Of a stretch of DNA of 64,000 bases, positions 12,654-24,391 are shown in pieces (within the stretch, counting starts at the first letter, position 1; every line of letters begins with the position of its first letter). A program made the translations under genes and the position numbers. Origin of the DNA: Lepturacanthus savala. Its lineage: Eukaryota > Chordata > Actinopteri > Scombriformes > Trichiuridae. The notes beneath the pieces were generated by a model. That model made no database searches and had not been told where the DNA came from. It saw only the letters and a program-made list of their open reading frames with translations. The DNA is taken from assembly GCA_030544235.1 (NCBI GenBank), contig CM060471.1:7404848-7468847 (forward strand). Reading direction: 5' to 3'.

Positions 12654-13038
12654 CGTTCAGTTTCTATGCCCCACAGATCTGGAACAAACTCCCAGAGACC
12701 TGCAGGTCTGCCGCAACTCTCACTGCTTTTAAATCACAGCTGAAGACTTTTCTGTTCAATGCTGCCTACTGCTAATATCATTCTTAATTACTCTGCACTG
12801 CACTGTAACTTGTTCTTTGTTTTAATTTCAAAGTTATAAATTTTAATTCTTAATTTTTATTTCTTATTTTTATTTTATATTATATCTATTTTTTATTTTA
12901 ATCAACTGTTTTAAATTGTTTTAATCAACTGTCTTAAATTGTATCTTGATGCTTTTAATGTTTTATGTAAAGCACTTTGAATTACCTTGTTGTTGAAATG
13001 TGCTATACAAATAAACTTGCCTTGCCTTGCCTTGCCTT
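12640..13038 (+). mobile_element. LINE 3' end (L2/Rex1 type)
   Basis: 5'-truncated LINE. An open C-terminal segment at 12653-12775 reads AFSFYAPQIWNKLPETC, then SAATLTAFKSQLKTFLFN and AAYC before a stop. This is the conserved tail after the reverse-transcriptase domain of L2/CR1-group fish LINEs. The 3' untranslated part ends with aagcactttgaattacc, a 'gtgctatacaaataaa' motif and a (CTTGC)n tail at about 13014-13038. About 90% of the full element is missing. L2 versus Rex1 was not resolved. Confidence 0.75.
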
Positions 13039-13228
13039 AAATGGCTACTTGCATGGATGCTAACTGCTAGGACTAGTTTAATCAGTCATCTTATGCATGT
13101 GTGCCACTTAGCTTACCGTAATATTTGGGTTAAATGCCTTTTCAGGTTAGTGGTATTTTTCCCAGCATTTTTTTCCTACACACATTCCCATCTATTAAAA
13201 TGAGGCAATTGGGTTTTTTTATCAGTCT

Positions 13229-13510
13229 GTTGCTGCTTATGTTTGCACATGGAACTTTGAAAGATCCGAATCGGAAATTGGAACTTCCTAGGTAAATGCA
13301 TTTCATTGTGCAAACTCTGAAAACGTGGCAGGCCACAGTAAGGTGATTTGTTTGGATCAGAGAGTGCTACTAGGGAAGTACTTGAGGGAGCGAAGAGAGA
13401 GCGAAATAGAAACGCCATATGCTGTATAATCACTTGTGCTGTTTAATGCAGCAGCAAAGGGAATCCTGCGAGCCATGTAGGTGTCAACTCTTGCTTCATA
13501 GTATTCCCTT
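13229..13510 (+). repeat. 5' part of Harbinger-type element, copy 1
   Basis: About 280 bp align by eye with 20840-21120. Shared strings include catttcattgtgcaaactct, cttgagggagcga and gtgtcaactcttgct. The degenerate left terminus (ttgctgcttatgtttgcac) corresponds to the terminal repeat of the copy at 20840. It sits about 220 bp upstream of a Harbinger transposase remnant in the same orientation. Confidence 0.7.
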
Positions 13511-13725
13511 TTCCATAATTCTCCACTCTTTTCCTTGCTCAAAACATCTAGTGTGTAAAATAAAAGCCTCCACAGATAAATAAATGTCTTCCTGTTGGCT
13601 ATATACATTTGACCTAGGCATTATTTAATGCTCTGCTGCTGAAGCTCAACACATCCAGACCCTTCATGTAGGAGGCTGACCAGTTTTTTCCCCTTCACCA
13701 GAAGCTTGCTATGTTTCTTTAGTAT

Positions 13726-14197
13726 CGAGCAACCAATATTTCTTTTCGAGAGCTGTCAGATAAATTCAGTGTTACACAGTCACCAGCTCACTGTGTCACT
13801 CTTGAACTGCTCGGCACACTGTTCCCTCACTTCTCCTGGCCTAGAGAGTGTGAGAAAACAACATCTGGCGCAGCGTTTTGAAGGGTCTGCAGCATCACTG
13901 GCCACATAGGTGCCAGTGATGGGTGCCATCCAGAGGCCCAGATGCAGGGACTACCTGAACTGGAAAGGATTTTACTCTGTCCTTCTTCAGGGAATAGTGA
14001 ACAAGAGGGGAAATTTTGAGGACATTTATGTGGGACCACCAGGGAGGTTGCATGAGGCAAGGATGCTGCACTCTTCCATTTTTTACAGCGTGTGGGAGAA
14101 GATGGGAGAAGAGACTAGCTGTTGTGGGAATGCCTACTCTTTTTTGGTGACACCAAAACATGACAATGAAGCACTGTCAGCATTGGGAAAAGGATAG
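13726..14197 (+). pseudogene. PIF/Harbinger transposase remnant
   Basis: The first frame (13726-13881) reads RATNISFRELSDKFSVTQSP and on to TLFPHFSWPRECEK, like the helix-rich region of HARBI1-type transposases ahead of the catalytic core. A one-base shift leads to FEGSAASLAT, then a stop, then VMGAIQRPRCRDYLNWKGFY, SVLLQGIVNKRGNFEDIYVG and PPGRLHEARML. This is the conserved 'GAIDGTH...N.KG.HS...Q..VD..G.F..IYVG.PGS.HDAR' core of the DDE domain, with 'GAIDG' changed to 'GAIQR', so the first catalytic Asp is lost. The C-terminal third is missing. No function expected. Together with 13229-13510 it is probably a decayed autonomous relative of the MITE at 20840. Confidence 0.8.
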
Positions 14198-15969
14198 AAA
14201 CTTAAAAAAAAATAAGCTGGGGAAGAGTGATAGAGGAGCAGACCTTCGGCAGGATGAAGTGTCACTGGATGAGAGCATGAGACCTTCAAAATACACGGCT
14301 TGACATTGCTGTAATGATAATTATGTCAACTTGCATCACACATAATACGGGAACAGACTTAACAGATATGGTGATCTACATCTAGGATGGTGACGACAAT
14401 AAGAAATGTGTTGCTTTTGCGTTGCATCTGTCTATGAATAGTTTTACTTCTCTTTTAATGAAGAAAAAAAAATAGGGGCATGGGATGGACCTTGAAGAAT
14501 GGACCTCCATTTTTCTATAGGAATATGTAATTCCTATGGAAACTGCACTAGTTATTGATAATTACAGGACTTTTACTATGTTGGATGGCATGTTGCATTT
14601 CTTCTTGTGTAGTATCTTTTATTTCTTGCAAAATATTTCAGTCTTGTTTATATTCATCAACAATGACACACAAACAGTTTTCGTCAGTGTTTTTAGAACA
14701 TCATTGTTCATGAACATATTTTGTCTCATTTTGTCTGACAAAATTAACAGTAAACTTAATCATTAAATGGTCAGTATAACTGAAGGAAATAAAGGGTAAG
14801 ACATCTTTCCAAAGATGTTTGCATTTCTGCAACCAAACAATCAGATGGAAAAAGAAGTCGATTACCCCAGAAAACATATGAGAATAAAAGCTTGACTGTC
14901 AGTCGGGTCCTGACATTTCCCCTCAAAGAACCAGTGCTGACGATTGATCCAACATACATACTGTACATTCAGGTGCACAGATGACAGTGATATGACTGTC
15001 TGCAGTCGTAAATTAAATGTCATAGCTGAAAGACAGAAACGAATATGACAGACTTTTTGTTTGTGTGTTCAGAATATTCTGAATGGCTTTCACTCATTTG
15101 CTGAATTCTTTAATACCTCGGCTCTGCCCCCGAGCAGCTCAGCTCAGTAACCCGAGGTCGATCCCGAGGCAACTTCTCGCCTACGGCATAAAAACCCCAT
15201 CAGTCACACAGTTTTTGAGGTGTGTCAAGCACATGTCGAAATTAGTCGGCTTTTGCTGTGCTGCAGATGCAGAGAAACATGTACCATAACTGCAACTGGT
15301 TGACAGTTATATTAATGTACAGATGATCAGGAATGTATTTGTCACTCGGGAAAGAAAAAGTGTATGTTCAGGATATTTTTTCTCTCTCCTTTTATAAAAT
15401 TTGCCAAGTGTGAGGGAAATAAATTAATAAAGTTTATTAATAAAGTTTTTTTTTTTTTGAATAAGAAGTTTTGGTCCAGTTTTGACCAATTGTAGTAACA
15501 AGCCACATATTTTTTCAGTAACATTAACAGCATTATAATGATGGGAAGACTCATCAATCAGGCTATTTATTACTGAAAAAAGTAATGCTGATATTTAGGA
15601 GCTATTATTCCCTTCAATGAAATCAACATTTTTCTTTTAACAGTTTCCACAACAGAGATTGATGTAAAACCAGATTGAAAAAGGCACCTGGTTTTCTAAC
15701 GAAGCTGAATTGAAGTTCACATAGTCATTGTTGTTTCCTTAACTAATGGTTCCTGTACTTCTCTAAAAAACATTTATGTGGACCATCATTTAGTGAGAAA
15801 ACTGGAATGTGTTTGCCCCATGATGGCATAGGGACACATTTGATATTACAGCAGTGCTCATTATTTATTCATAAAGCTGGAATTAAAAAAGCCTTTAACC
15901 TGTGTATCAAAATGTGCTGATGCTCTCTCTTCAGCGAGTGGACTGGAAACCATATGGAGATCATTTTGT
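14198..15969. other. No gene recognised
   Basis: AT-rich DNA. A palindromic tataggaatatgtaattcct at about 14514-14533 resembles a segment near 47148. No transposon ends or coding sequence were recognised. Confidence 0.5.
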
Positions 15970-16504
15970 CTCATTAATACTTGCAAACTTGCAAATAAGA
16001 GGGTGATCTACAAATATGATGTTAGTTGCATATATGTTTTGGTATCCACAAATATAAAATTTCTGATTTATACCTGGTATTTTGTTCATTACAAATAGAT
16101 ATGTGCTTATAAATATATGGCATATTCTTAAATATAGAATTTTCCATTTGTATAAATACCATTAGTTTTACATATTTACAGTGGGAATTAAAATATCATC
16201 TCAAGACAGGCTAATATGTGTAGGCTAATCCAGTAGAAATCTGCTCTTCTTCATTTGCTGTCAGTTCAGCAGCTGTAGCCAAGCTAACACTGCCCCCTAC
16301 TGGTGAAGAATGCGGCCATTGGTGACTCACAAGGTATTTGTTTGTGGATCTGTGTGTGGATCTGGACAAGAATGTCTCAAAAATATGTAATTGAAAGATG
16401 TGCGTGTGTGTGTGTGTATTTACAAAGTACACATGCATTTGTAAAAAACAAAACACAAGTTACAAAACTAAAATTTTTATCTGTGTTTATTTGTAGGTCA
16501 CCCT

Positions 16505-18015
16505 TGTCACACTGTGGTGAGGTTGTCTCGTCTTGGGTTACCGTATTGGCCCGAATATAAGACGACCCTGATTATAAGACGATACCCTCTTTTTCAAGAC
16601 TCAAGTTTGAAAAAAGACTTTTGGAACACCAAATTTTAATTCTGCTCTGAGGACCACGGAAAGCTTTTCTCTGACTGTGAGCATTTTTAGGCGATCTTTC
16701 TCCATCTCCGTACATTACACTCTGTGTTACTGATAAATAACAAACATCATCAACAGCTGCTTCATCTGCTGTGTCCATGTTTACAAATGTCTTTTTTTTC
16801 CTGCAACACAGTCAATAACAGCGTGGAGTCTCTGCTTCAACCACATCTCCACAAATCTGCGGAAATGTGAGCGTGACTCCAGTGACTGGACTCGACTGTG
16901 TGTGTCGCCTGATGCAGGAATAACGACGCACCAAAAAAAAAAAAAAATAAAGTGTTAAACCGTCATGTCTAAACAGAGAAGATGTATAACAGGATGTTGA
17001 ATATCCATTTAATATGACAAATAAAATGTTTATTTATACTCGGAAAATGCTACTTTGAAAAAACTTTATAAAAAACACTCCAGACCACCATCACATTTTT
17101 TAGCGTGCGCACCCCTGAGTGGCCGCTCGTGCACACCCAGGGGTGCGCGCACCACACTTTGGGTGAGTGGGTATAATGTCTAGACCCCGAATGTAAGACG
17201 ACCCCCACTTTTTCAGTCTTATTTCAATGCAAAAAAACACTGTCTTATATTTGGGCCAATATGGTAATTTCTTGTCACTTCTTGTATTTATTTTGAAAGA
17301 TTAACTCTCCTCTGATTTCAGGTCACTTGTCCTTCCTCCTGTGCCAGTCTGATTATTTGCCCCACCATGATTGTTTTCACCTGTTCCCTTCCTCTTACCT
17401 TTGTGTGTTTTGTAGTTCGCGTCTCCCCTTGTTTTCTGCTGAAGAATTTCATCTTTGTCCGATCCCTGAAGCCCTGGCCAAAGCCAGCTCATAAGCCTTC
17501 TGTACCTCGTCAAGAGTGAATTTTTGTTGTAAGTTTTGTAGTATAGTCTTTAGTTTAGCCTATTTCTGTGCGCTTCCTCTTGAGTGATTTTCATTATTTT
17601 TTCCTGTATAACCCTTTTTTGCTTAGCCCTAGTTCTTAGATGTTAAGTTTTCCTCCTGCTGGAGTGTTTTCTGTGTTTGTTCTGTAACCTTTTATGTTTC
17701 CGCCTTTAGAGTGATTTTCCATTCCTTCTATTACATTAGACCCTTTTGTTTACTTTTTCAAAGTAGTTGGGTGTTTCTGGGTGTTTTCAGTTTGTTTTGT
17801 AGCTTTGGATTTCTTTCAAATTTTTTTTATAGATATCTATATTGGATTCCTTTTTCCTCCTCTGGAGTGGTTTTGTTTTTTTTCTCTGTCTAGCCTAGCT
17901 CTCTTTTGCTAAGGTTTTATAGCTTGGTTAACTTCCACTCTGTTGAAGAGGTTTTCAAAATAAAAGACTTACTGACAGCTCTGCACCTCAGTCCTCTTTG
18001 AGCCCTGGCCTGACA
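16505..18015 (+). mobile_element. Solo LTR (Ty3/gypsy-like), split by a MITE
   Basis: It begins tgtcacactgtggtg and ends ggcctgaca, the TG...CA ends of LTRs. Flanks are accct (16500-16504) and gccct (18016-18020), a 5-bp duplication with one mismatch. It contains pyrimidine-rich U3-like sequence and an aataaaagactt (about 17959) before tcagtcctctttgagccctg, typical of fish gypsy LTR ends. A 724-bp MITE at 16541-17264 splits it; without that insertion it is about 0.78 kb. No internal retroelement genes flank it, so it is a solo LTR left by recombination. Confidence 0.65.
16541..17264. mobile_element. TA-flanked MITE
   Basis: The left end ccgtattggcccgaatataa matches the right end on the minus strand, ccatattggcccaaatataa, at 18 of 20 positions. 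A TA dinucleotide flanks each end (16539-16540, 17265-17266), suggesting Tc1/mariner/pogo-type insertion. A second gacgaccc/taagacga motif recurs inside each end. No transposase is encoded. Confidence 0.75.
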
Positions 18016-18302
18016 GCCCTCTGTGCATTTACAGGTATTGATGCAACAAATGAAGGAGTTGTGAGTTTGTGACTGTTGATCCACAAATGCAGAAACCCTT
18101 CTTACAAGTTGAATTTTAAGTTTTACAAATGGATTATTACATATTTACAAATGGAAATTATGTATTTACAAATATGCAAAATATTTACAAACATACATAC
18201 ATTTGTAATTAACAAAATAACAGTTACAAGTTAGAAATTTGTATTTGTGGATACCTAAACATGTGAAATTAATATTTACATGCATTTACAAGTATTAATG
18301 AG

Positions 18303-19079
18303 AGGAATGGATCTCTATTCAAACCAGAGTTAAAATTCAAATCAGCTCCAAAATGAAAGATAAAGACACACATATCCAGGAAATGATTTCAATTAAATGC
18401 ACCCAAATGAAAAGATATATATTGTGACATTAATTTATTCTGCAGATGTTCATTTTATATAAAGCAGCCAAGCAAAGATTTTTGCCTTGGAAGTGGGATT
18501 TCTTATGAATTACAAATAACTAAAAAAAAACATGGATTTTTATTACAAGAATTTATGGTCTAAGACATTTAGTTGACATTTGCATTTGGGAAACTAATGG
18601 GATTTCAGCATCAAGAGCAGTTGTTGAATTAATAGCACAATGTTTTGTCAGTGTTATGCAGTCAGTCAAAATGAGACTGCAGTTTGTGTGGAGCAAAATA
18701 ATATGTCAGGGATACTCATTTTATTTTTATGTGCCATTTCATTAGTCAGAACGATACTTCACATGTTTTTATAACAGAACAAGACTTTTTTCCTCTTGTA
18801 GTACACTGCAGTAGCTTTTCATTTAGTTGCTGCGTGGCAATTCAAGAAGACATTTCAGCATCCCAAATGACTTTTGTTGGGACTCAGGACACACAACTCC
18901 AGACCAGGACTGTCCCAGTTAAACCAAGACATCTGGTCACACTATTGATGGTTAGCATGTTGTCTCATTTCTGTTTACAAGAGCTTCTGCATTTTTGCAT
19001 ACCGTCACTTCGTCTGAAACCAGAAAATTTCCTTTATTCTTCATTTCTGCAGTTAACTGTCCGCTGTTCTTTAAACATA
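18303..19079. other. No gene recognised
   Basis: AT-rich sequence followed by the start of a 138-codon open frame (18729-19145) with no recognised motif or coding character. It runs into the tandem duplication at 19080, so I do not call it a gene. Confidence 0.5.
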
Positions 19080-19560
19080 AGTTCTCTCCACTCAAACACA
19101 CGTAGTTCTCTCCATCTTTTTGCAACTTTACCGCTAAATCCCTAAGTCTCTGGTCACTTTAGCTTAGCAGCTAACTCAGCTAACCTAGCCTTAATGGTTA
19201 GCAAAGCTTCTCCCTGTCCTGCTCTGTCTTGCTCAGTGTCTCATGTTTAGCCATATTGATAATGGTACATGAAAATGTAATATATTCTCAGCATTTAATT
19301 GGTCATTTGTTCATTAAATGTTAGTTCCACTCAAACACTCTTAGCTGTGTCCATCTTTAATGACTTTACTGCTAAATCCCTCAGTCTCTTTTATTTTATC
19401 TTAGCAGCTAATTTAGTTAACCTTAGGCTTGAGAGGTAGCATCACGCTTGGCTTGTCTCATGTTTAGCCATTCCCCTGCCTCCTTTACTGATAATGGTGC
19501 ATGTTATAAATGTAATATATTAATTTAGTTTAAAAATATATATTATTGAGGCCCTGCTTT
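19080..19560 (+). repeat. Diverged tandem duplication, ~240-bp unit
   Basis: Two consecutive units (about 19080-19320 and 19321-19560) share cactcaaacac, gctaaatccct, cttagcagctaa, gtctcatgtttagccat, tgataatggt and tgtaatatatt in the same order. They are diverged and differ by several small indels. Confidence 0.8.
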
Positions 19561-20839
19561 GTGAGAATTCTCCAGTATCAACATGTTACAACATATATTG
19601 CACAGTAACAGAACCATCTGTCTACATCTGCCTGCTACTTATCACGTCATCGCCTACTGACCTTGTCCCCAGAGCTACCGAAGGTCCAGATTATCGTTTA
19701 ATGTTTTGTTGAATTCAGCAAAAGCGATTCCCTGTTTGGTGTGAACGGAAAAACAGAAGTGTCTCCAGTCTCACCCGCTGATTGTACCTTTGCTCTGGTG
19801 TGTATAAATTTTGCTGCTCTGGCGTCGGACCAATTGAGGTCATTTCAGAGCTGGCAGCCTTCGCTCTCAGCTGTCAGTCCGCTGTGTGAGCCGATGGCTG
19901 TCGGCTGGATGGGAAACAGCAAGGGTGTTAAATCTCCCTCGCCCCCTTTCATATGCTCACAATGGTATTAAAAGGGCCAGCGTGAACATTTCAGCAGCAT
20001 CCGGCAGAACAGATCTGGCGTAAATGGAATATAATATGTATTAATTGGCTAGTATATATTTCAATAAAAATGTAATTGCCATGTTTTATTGAATAGTTTC
20101 TACTGAGACTACTACATGCACAGAAGGTAAACCTGATTTATTAATGAAGTCATAGGTGGCAATATTCACTCTTTAGTTTTTTATTGTTGGGTTGTTACCA
20201 GTTGACCCTTTTTGACATGACAAGGATATTTTGTTCTACTTTATGTCGACAGGCTAATTTCTTGATTTTGAATAGATGGCAGTAATCAGGCCTCAGTTGA
20301 ACTCAGATGTGATAAGCCACAGTTAGGTTATGGTTTAACTTTTTTCCACACAATGCCTTGTACTAGTGTGTAGTCCCTTATTAATAAAAACCTTCATTAA
20401 AAATCGTGTTTTGTTGTCTCTGCCTAAAATTTAAATTTATTTGATGATCTGAAACATTTATTGTGTCAGAAATACCAAAAAATAAGAAATCAGGAAACAT
20501 TTCTCACCACTGAATGTGCATATCGTACTTTGTTTTTCCTCCACTTACCAAGTTAACAGCTTCTTCTAGTTTGAGTTATTCTCTTTATGTTTTACATCCT
20601 GTTTGACCTCCAGCACAGATTTGCTTGAATTCTATCATATTATCTGCATGTGTTATTCTGAGTTTATGACTTTTTTTAGGCATCATTGAGTGGTTGTACT
20701 GAATCCTGAATCCAGCCTAAAACATTCTGAAAATTACACTCAAACACAATAATGAAAAGTTATTTGTTGATAAACATTAAAGAGGTTGAGTCTGCATGCA
20801 GCCCCGAATGCTGCTGAGAGGCTACATGGCTTTTAAAAT
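19561..20839. other. No gene recognised
   Basis: Includes a somewhat GC-richer part (about 19640-20000) with tattaaaagggccagcg near 19968. No conserved protein, RNA gene or repeat end recognised. Confidence 0.5.
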
Positions 20840-21261
20840 GCTGCGTTTGATTGCACTCGGAACTCCGAGTCGGAAATTGTGGCTTTAGAGGTAAATGTGT
20901 TTCATTGTGCAAACTCTGAAAACATGGCCGGCCACAGTGAGATGATGTTTGTTTGGATGTCTTTCCAGCATCAGAGTGAACTACTGGGGAAGTATATTAG
21001 CTACTTGAGGGAGCGAGAGAAAGATAAACGCCATCTGCGTATAATAACTTATGCTCTTTAACGCAGCAGCAGGGGAATTCTTTAAGCCTTGCAGGTGTCA
21101 ACTCTTGCTGCATAGTATCCTCTTTACCAATGTTAAGTTCTTACAAAGGTGTTACTACCAAAAGGGAAGCAAGAATATAACTACTTTAAATAGGATTACA
21201 TCACCATAAAGAGAACTATGGGTTGGATCTTTTCTGAGTTCCAGGTGCAATCGAATGCAGC
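20840..21261. mobile_element. Harbinger-related MITE
   Basis: 422 bp with terminal inverted repeats: left gctgcgtttgattgcactcg, right on the minus strand gctgcattcgattgcacctg, followed on both by a gaactc motif. Its left ~280 bp match 13229-13510, which precedes a Harbinger transposase remnant. It is therefore probably a deletion derivative of that family. The target duplication is not clear. Confidence 0.7.
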
Positions 21262-21286
21262 ATAAGTGGCTGCAAAGGCTACCATG

Positions 21287-21570
21287 TACACTACTGTTCA
21301 AAAGTTTGGGGTCACCCAGACAATTTTGTGTTTTCCATGAAAAGTTACACTTTTATTTACCATCATGAGTTTTAATATGAGAAGAAAATATCGTCAAGAC
21401 GCTAACAAGGTTAGAAGTAATGATTTGTATTTGTAATAATATATTTTTTCCTTCAAACTTTGCTTTCATCAAAGGAAGGTCAGTTTTATAGCTTCTCTAA
21501 GTAGCCAAGCTGTTTTCAGCTGTGCTAACATGATAGCACAAGGGTTTTACAATTAGGCACAGATATTTAT
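21287..21570 (+). mobile_element. Tc1-like element, 5' part
   Basis: It starts with tacactactgttcaaaagtt and tggggtcaccc, a well-known fish Tc1/mariner terminus. It continues through tttgctttcatcaaagga and cagctgttttcagctgtgct, which belong to the same family. The transposase region is mostly missing. It stops where the solo LTR at 21571 begins. Confidence 0.65.
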
Positions 21571-22162
21571 TGTCACAACAGCGCCCAGGCAGTAGTGTTT
21601 TTGTGTTTTTTCTTGTCATTTCCTGTTTTATTTTGTCACCCTCCCTCCTGTGTCATGTCTGGTGTCTTTACTTCCTGCTCGTGTGATTACCTTCCCCCGC
21701 CCTAATGTGTTTCACCTGTGTCTCGTTATCTCCCTCTCCCAGTGTGTATATATACCATGTGCTCCCTCTTCAGTTTGCTAGTTCGTATTTTTCCTTGTGT
21801 GAGTACTTACCAGTTTTTTCCTGACTGCCTTCTAGTGTTTAAACCTGCCTGCCTGTTTCCTGATTTTGCCTGTTCCCTGTCGGTACCTCTGCCTTATTGG
21901 ACTGCCTTCCTGTGTTCGACCTTGCCTGTTCCCTGTCGGTACCTTTGCATTATTGGACTGCCTTTCTGTGTCTGACCCTGCCTGTCGCTTCGGACTCTCG
22001 TCTTATGCTTTGGATTACAGACTTCCACCCTAGTTCCCCTGAGACCTATCAACTGCTTTTTTTCAGTATTTTTTGTGTACTTATTTAACCCTTTTTTTGT
22101 GAAACCTAATTCTGTCTCCTGGTTCTGCATTTGGGTTCTCCGGTCTGAGTTCAGTCCTGACA
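21571..22162 (+). mobile_element. Solo LTR with 5-bp TSD
   Basis: 592 bp, starting tgtcacaacagcgccc and ending tcagtcctgaca. Perfect 5-bp duplications tttat lie at 21566-21570 and 22163-22167. It has pyrimidine-rich U3-like sequence and a tgtatatataccatg TATA-like site near 21745. No adjacent gag or pol, hence a solo LTR, probably Ty3/gypsy. Confidence 0.8.
21868..21979 (+). repeat. 56-bp tandem repeat in the LTR
   Basis: Two units, each starting gcctgttccctgtcggtacc, at 21868-21923 and 21924-21979, with a few mismatches. Confidence 0.9.
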
Positions 22163-22167
22163 TTTAT

Positions 22168-22959
22168 CTCATATATATCTTTATATAATCTCGTCTGGTC
22201 ACTGTAGTCATGTAAACATGGTCTTGTACCTTTATGGACTTCACTTGTGTGTGGGTGTGAGCTGTGCGAGCACAGAGTGACACGTGGCATTATGCTGTCA
22301 AGAAGAATCCTGGAAAAAAATTGAGAAGAAATTAAAGAAAACAGTGAATTTACCTCTGTAATTAATTCCAAACTAAAAGCATCTGTTTATCTCTATCTTT
22401 AGACAACTGAAAATTAGTCTACGCTCATCTTCCAAGTCCACTTTTACATTTACCTGACCAGTTTATCTGCATTGTGGTTAGCTTTGTGAGCCTTAGCCAA
22501 GTGATGTGTAATGCGAATGTGAGCTCATTCATTTAACATTCACCAATGGATTGTGTAGATACAGTAGTTTATATGCACCCACCCACTAAAGCATAGTCAC
22601 AGCATGGTGCTCACATATTAAACAAGATGCAAAGGAGTAGTTGCACTGGAGACAGGAGTTGTCATACAGTCAACAGATCAGATATGCTTCTCATTACAGC
22701 TTCACCTCCGGGCAAACACACTTCCCACAGCGTCTCTGTTCTACATACATTATGAATATCGAACACGCCAAAGTCTGAGCTGCACTTGGCTTTCAAGGAA
22801 ACATCTTTTATTGATCGTTGGTGGGAAATGTGGGTTTTCGCAAGTGTTGAATTAAATTTTAGGACTCATCAAAGTGCAGGTCAGGTCACAATCATGACAG
22901 GGTAGCACCAGTTTCTTAGTGTTTGGGTCATCCCTGATGAAAAACTGCTGTTGAATTAC
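22168..22959. other. No gene recognised
   Basis: Unique-looking sequence. No repeat ends, RNA gene or coding region recognised. Confidence 0.5.
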
Positions 22960-23800
22960 TGCACAAAACCTTTTGGTGTAATAGTGGTTGTGTAGTCCCG
23001 TGTAGTAAATGTGTAATCTCTACTATTACTCCCTACCCATGACACAACAGTAGGATTTTGTAGTGAAACAGTAGTGTCCCAAGTAGTAACTGCAGAGTAG
23101 TGATAAAAGGTTAAAGCACTACTGCTTCACTACAAGAGCATTTAGATAATGATGCAGTGAATTTCCTACTTGATTGTATAATGAATATGTTGTCACAACA
23201 CTAAGATAACACAGTACATATTTTATATAGTGATTGAGTTTTTTACTACTTGCTCCAGTAGTGAATTTGTAGTAACAACACTACAGACACACTACATATA
23301 TTTTAAGTTTTTAGTAGTCAAATATGTCTTGTTAAAGGAGTACTGGTAGTTCATCCAAAAAAAATGACAGTTTCAGACTCCAAAACAGTGGGTGAAAATA
23401 TGACTATCATCAAATTATTGTTTTCAGAATGTACAAAGACAAAAAAAAAATATCCTTGCATTTCAGTCTCCATGGGTGAGTAATTCATAGAAAAAGTCGT
23501 TCATCAGAAGGTGAACTATCCTTTAAACCCATAGATTATAATAATATAAAAAATATAATAATAATAATGAATGTAAAGGAATGAGTAGTGATTGTATACT
23601 ACTTTCCCAAAAAGCCAATAGTGAGGCTAAAGTAATTAAGTATCAGTTATGCAGTGATTATGTAGTAATTATCAGTAGTGAAACAGGCTAATTCAATATT
23701 CATTACTATTGAAATGACTACATAAATCACAAAATATTGCAATAGCAAACAAGTAGTGAAGTGGTAGTTTTGTTCATAGATATTTAGTAGCAGTGATTCA
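22960..23800. repeat. TAGTG/CACTA-rich tract
   Basis: The sequence is strongly enriched in tagtg, gtagt and cacta words (for example gaaacagtagtgtcccaag, caagtagtgaagtggtag) over about 650 bp, with no fixed period. A MITE at 23336-23522 interrupts it. Confidence 0.55.
23332..23526. mobile_element. TTAA-flanked MITE
   Basis: The left end ttaaaggag...tagttcatcc and the right end on the minus strand, tttaaaggatagttcacc, form the terminal repeat of the common fish 'TTAAAGG(G)ATAGTTCACCC' MITE. TTAA is present at both edges (23332-23335, 23523-23526). A short insertion splits the left repeat. No coding capacity. Confidence 0.7.
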
Positions 23801-24391
23801 ACAGTGTTATTTCACAAGCGATATTTCGGTAATTTCGGCCATCTTTCATATTGGTAATAACAATATTCTCTCCAGCACGTTTATGTTGAGGTCTGGGAGT
23901 GTAAATATACTAAAAATCAAGACAAACAATCTGCCCAACCATCAGACAGGTTGTAAACAACCCGCTGGTTATATCCAAACTACAGAGACTAGTATTTATC
24001 AGCCAAATAGTCTGTTGCAAACATTTTATTATCACTGATATTAGAAGCCTGTTCACTCTTTGTTGTACCTAAAACAACAAACAACACAAAACATCCAGAA
24101 CCAGCACAAAAACATCAGGCCTACATCTTTTGGCATTTCCACTCTCCCGACAAATCACAAAGTTGAGATTGATTTGTTGCTGCTGTGTGGTTTTCCAGCA
24201 GGGTGAACTGACCCCCACTCCACGCTGATGGAAATAGATTGCCTGACTTCTTGACACACAAGCTCTTTCTGATATTTGCAATGCAAAAAAAAAAAAAAAC
24301 AGAAATTCACAGAATGTAATGAACAGCTGTAATGATTCCAAAACCATGTGTGTGGTTATAAAAAAAAAAAAAAAAAAAGCAAGAGAAAATA
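23801..24391. other. No gene recognised; poly-A run at 24360-24378
   Basis: Unique-looking sequence with two A-runs (about 24283-24299 and 24360-24378). Confidence 0.5.

Larger units (their letters stand above)
15970..18302. mobile_element. Long-inverted-repeat element, interrupted
   Basis: The ends ctcattaatacttg (15970) and caagtattaatgag (ending 18302) are exact inverted repeats. Similarity continues inward over roughly 230 bp on each side, including ggtatccacaaat, tattttgtt(c/a)attacaaa and repeated ttta/ttgtaaat subterminal motifs. The interior is largely a later insertion (16505-18015); without it the element is only about 0.8 kb. No transposase was recognised and no clear target duplication was found, so the superfamily is open. 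Confidence 0.7.

Noticed and set aside
18729..19145. 138-codon open frame on the plus strand
   Set aside because: No recognisable motif; the 3' part lies in the diverged tandem duplication and composition is noncoding-like.
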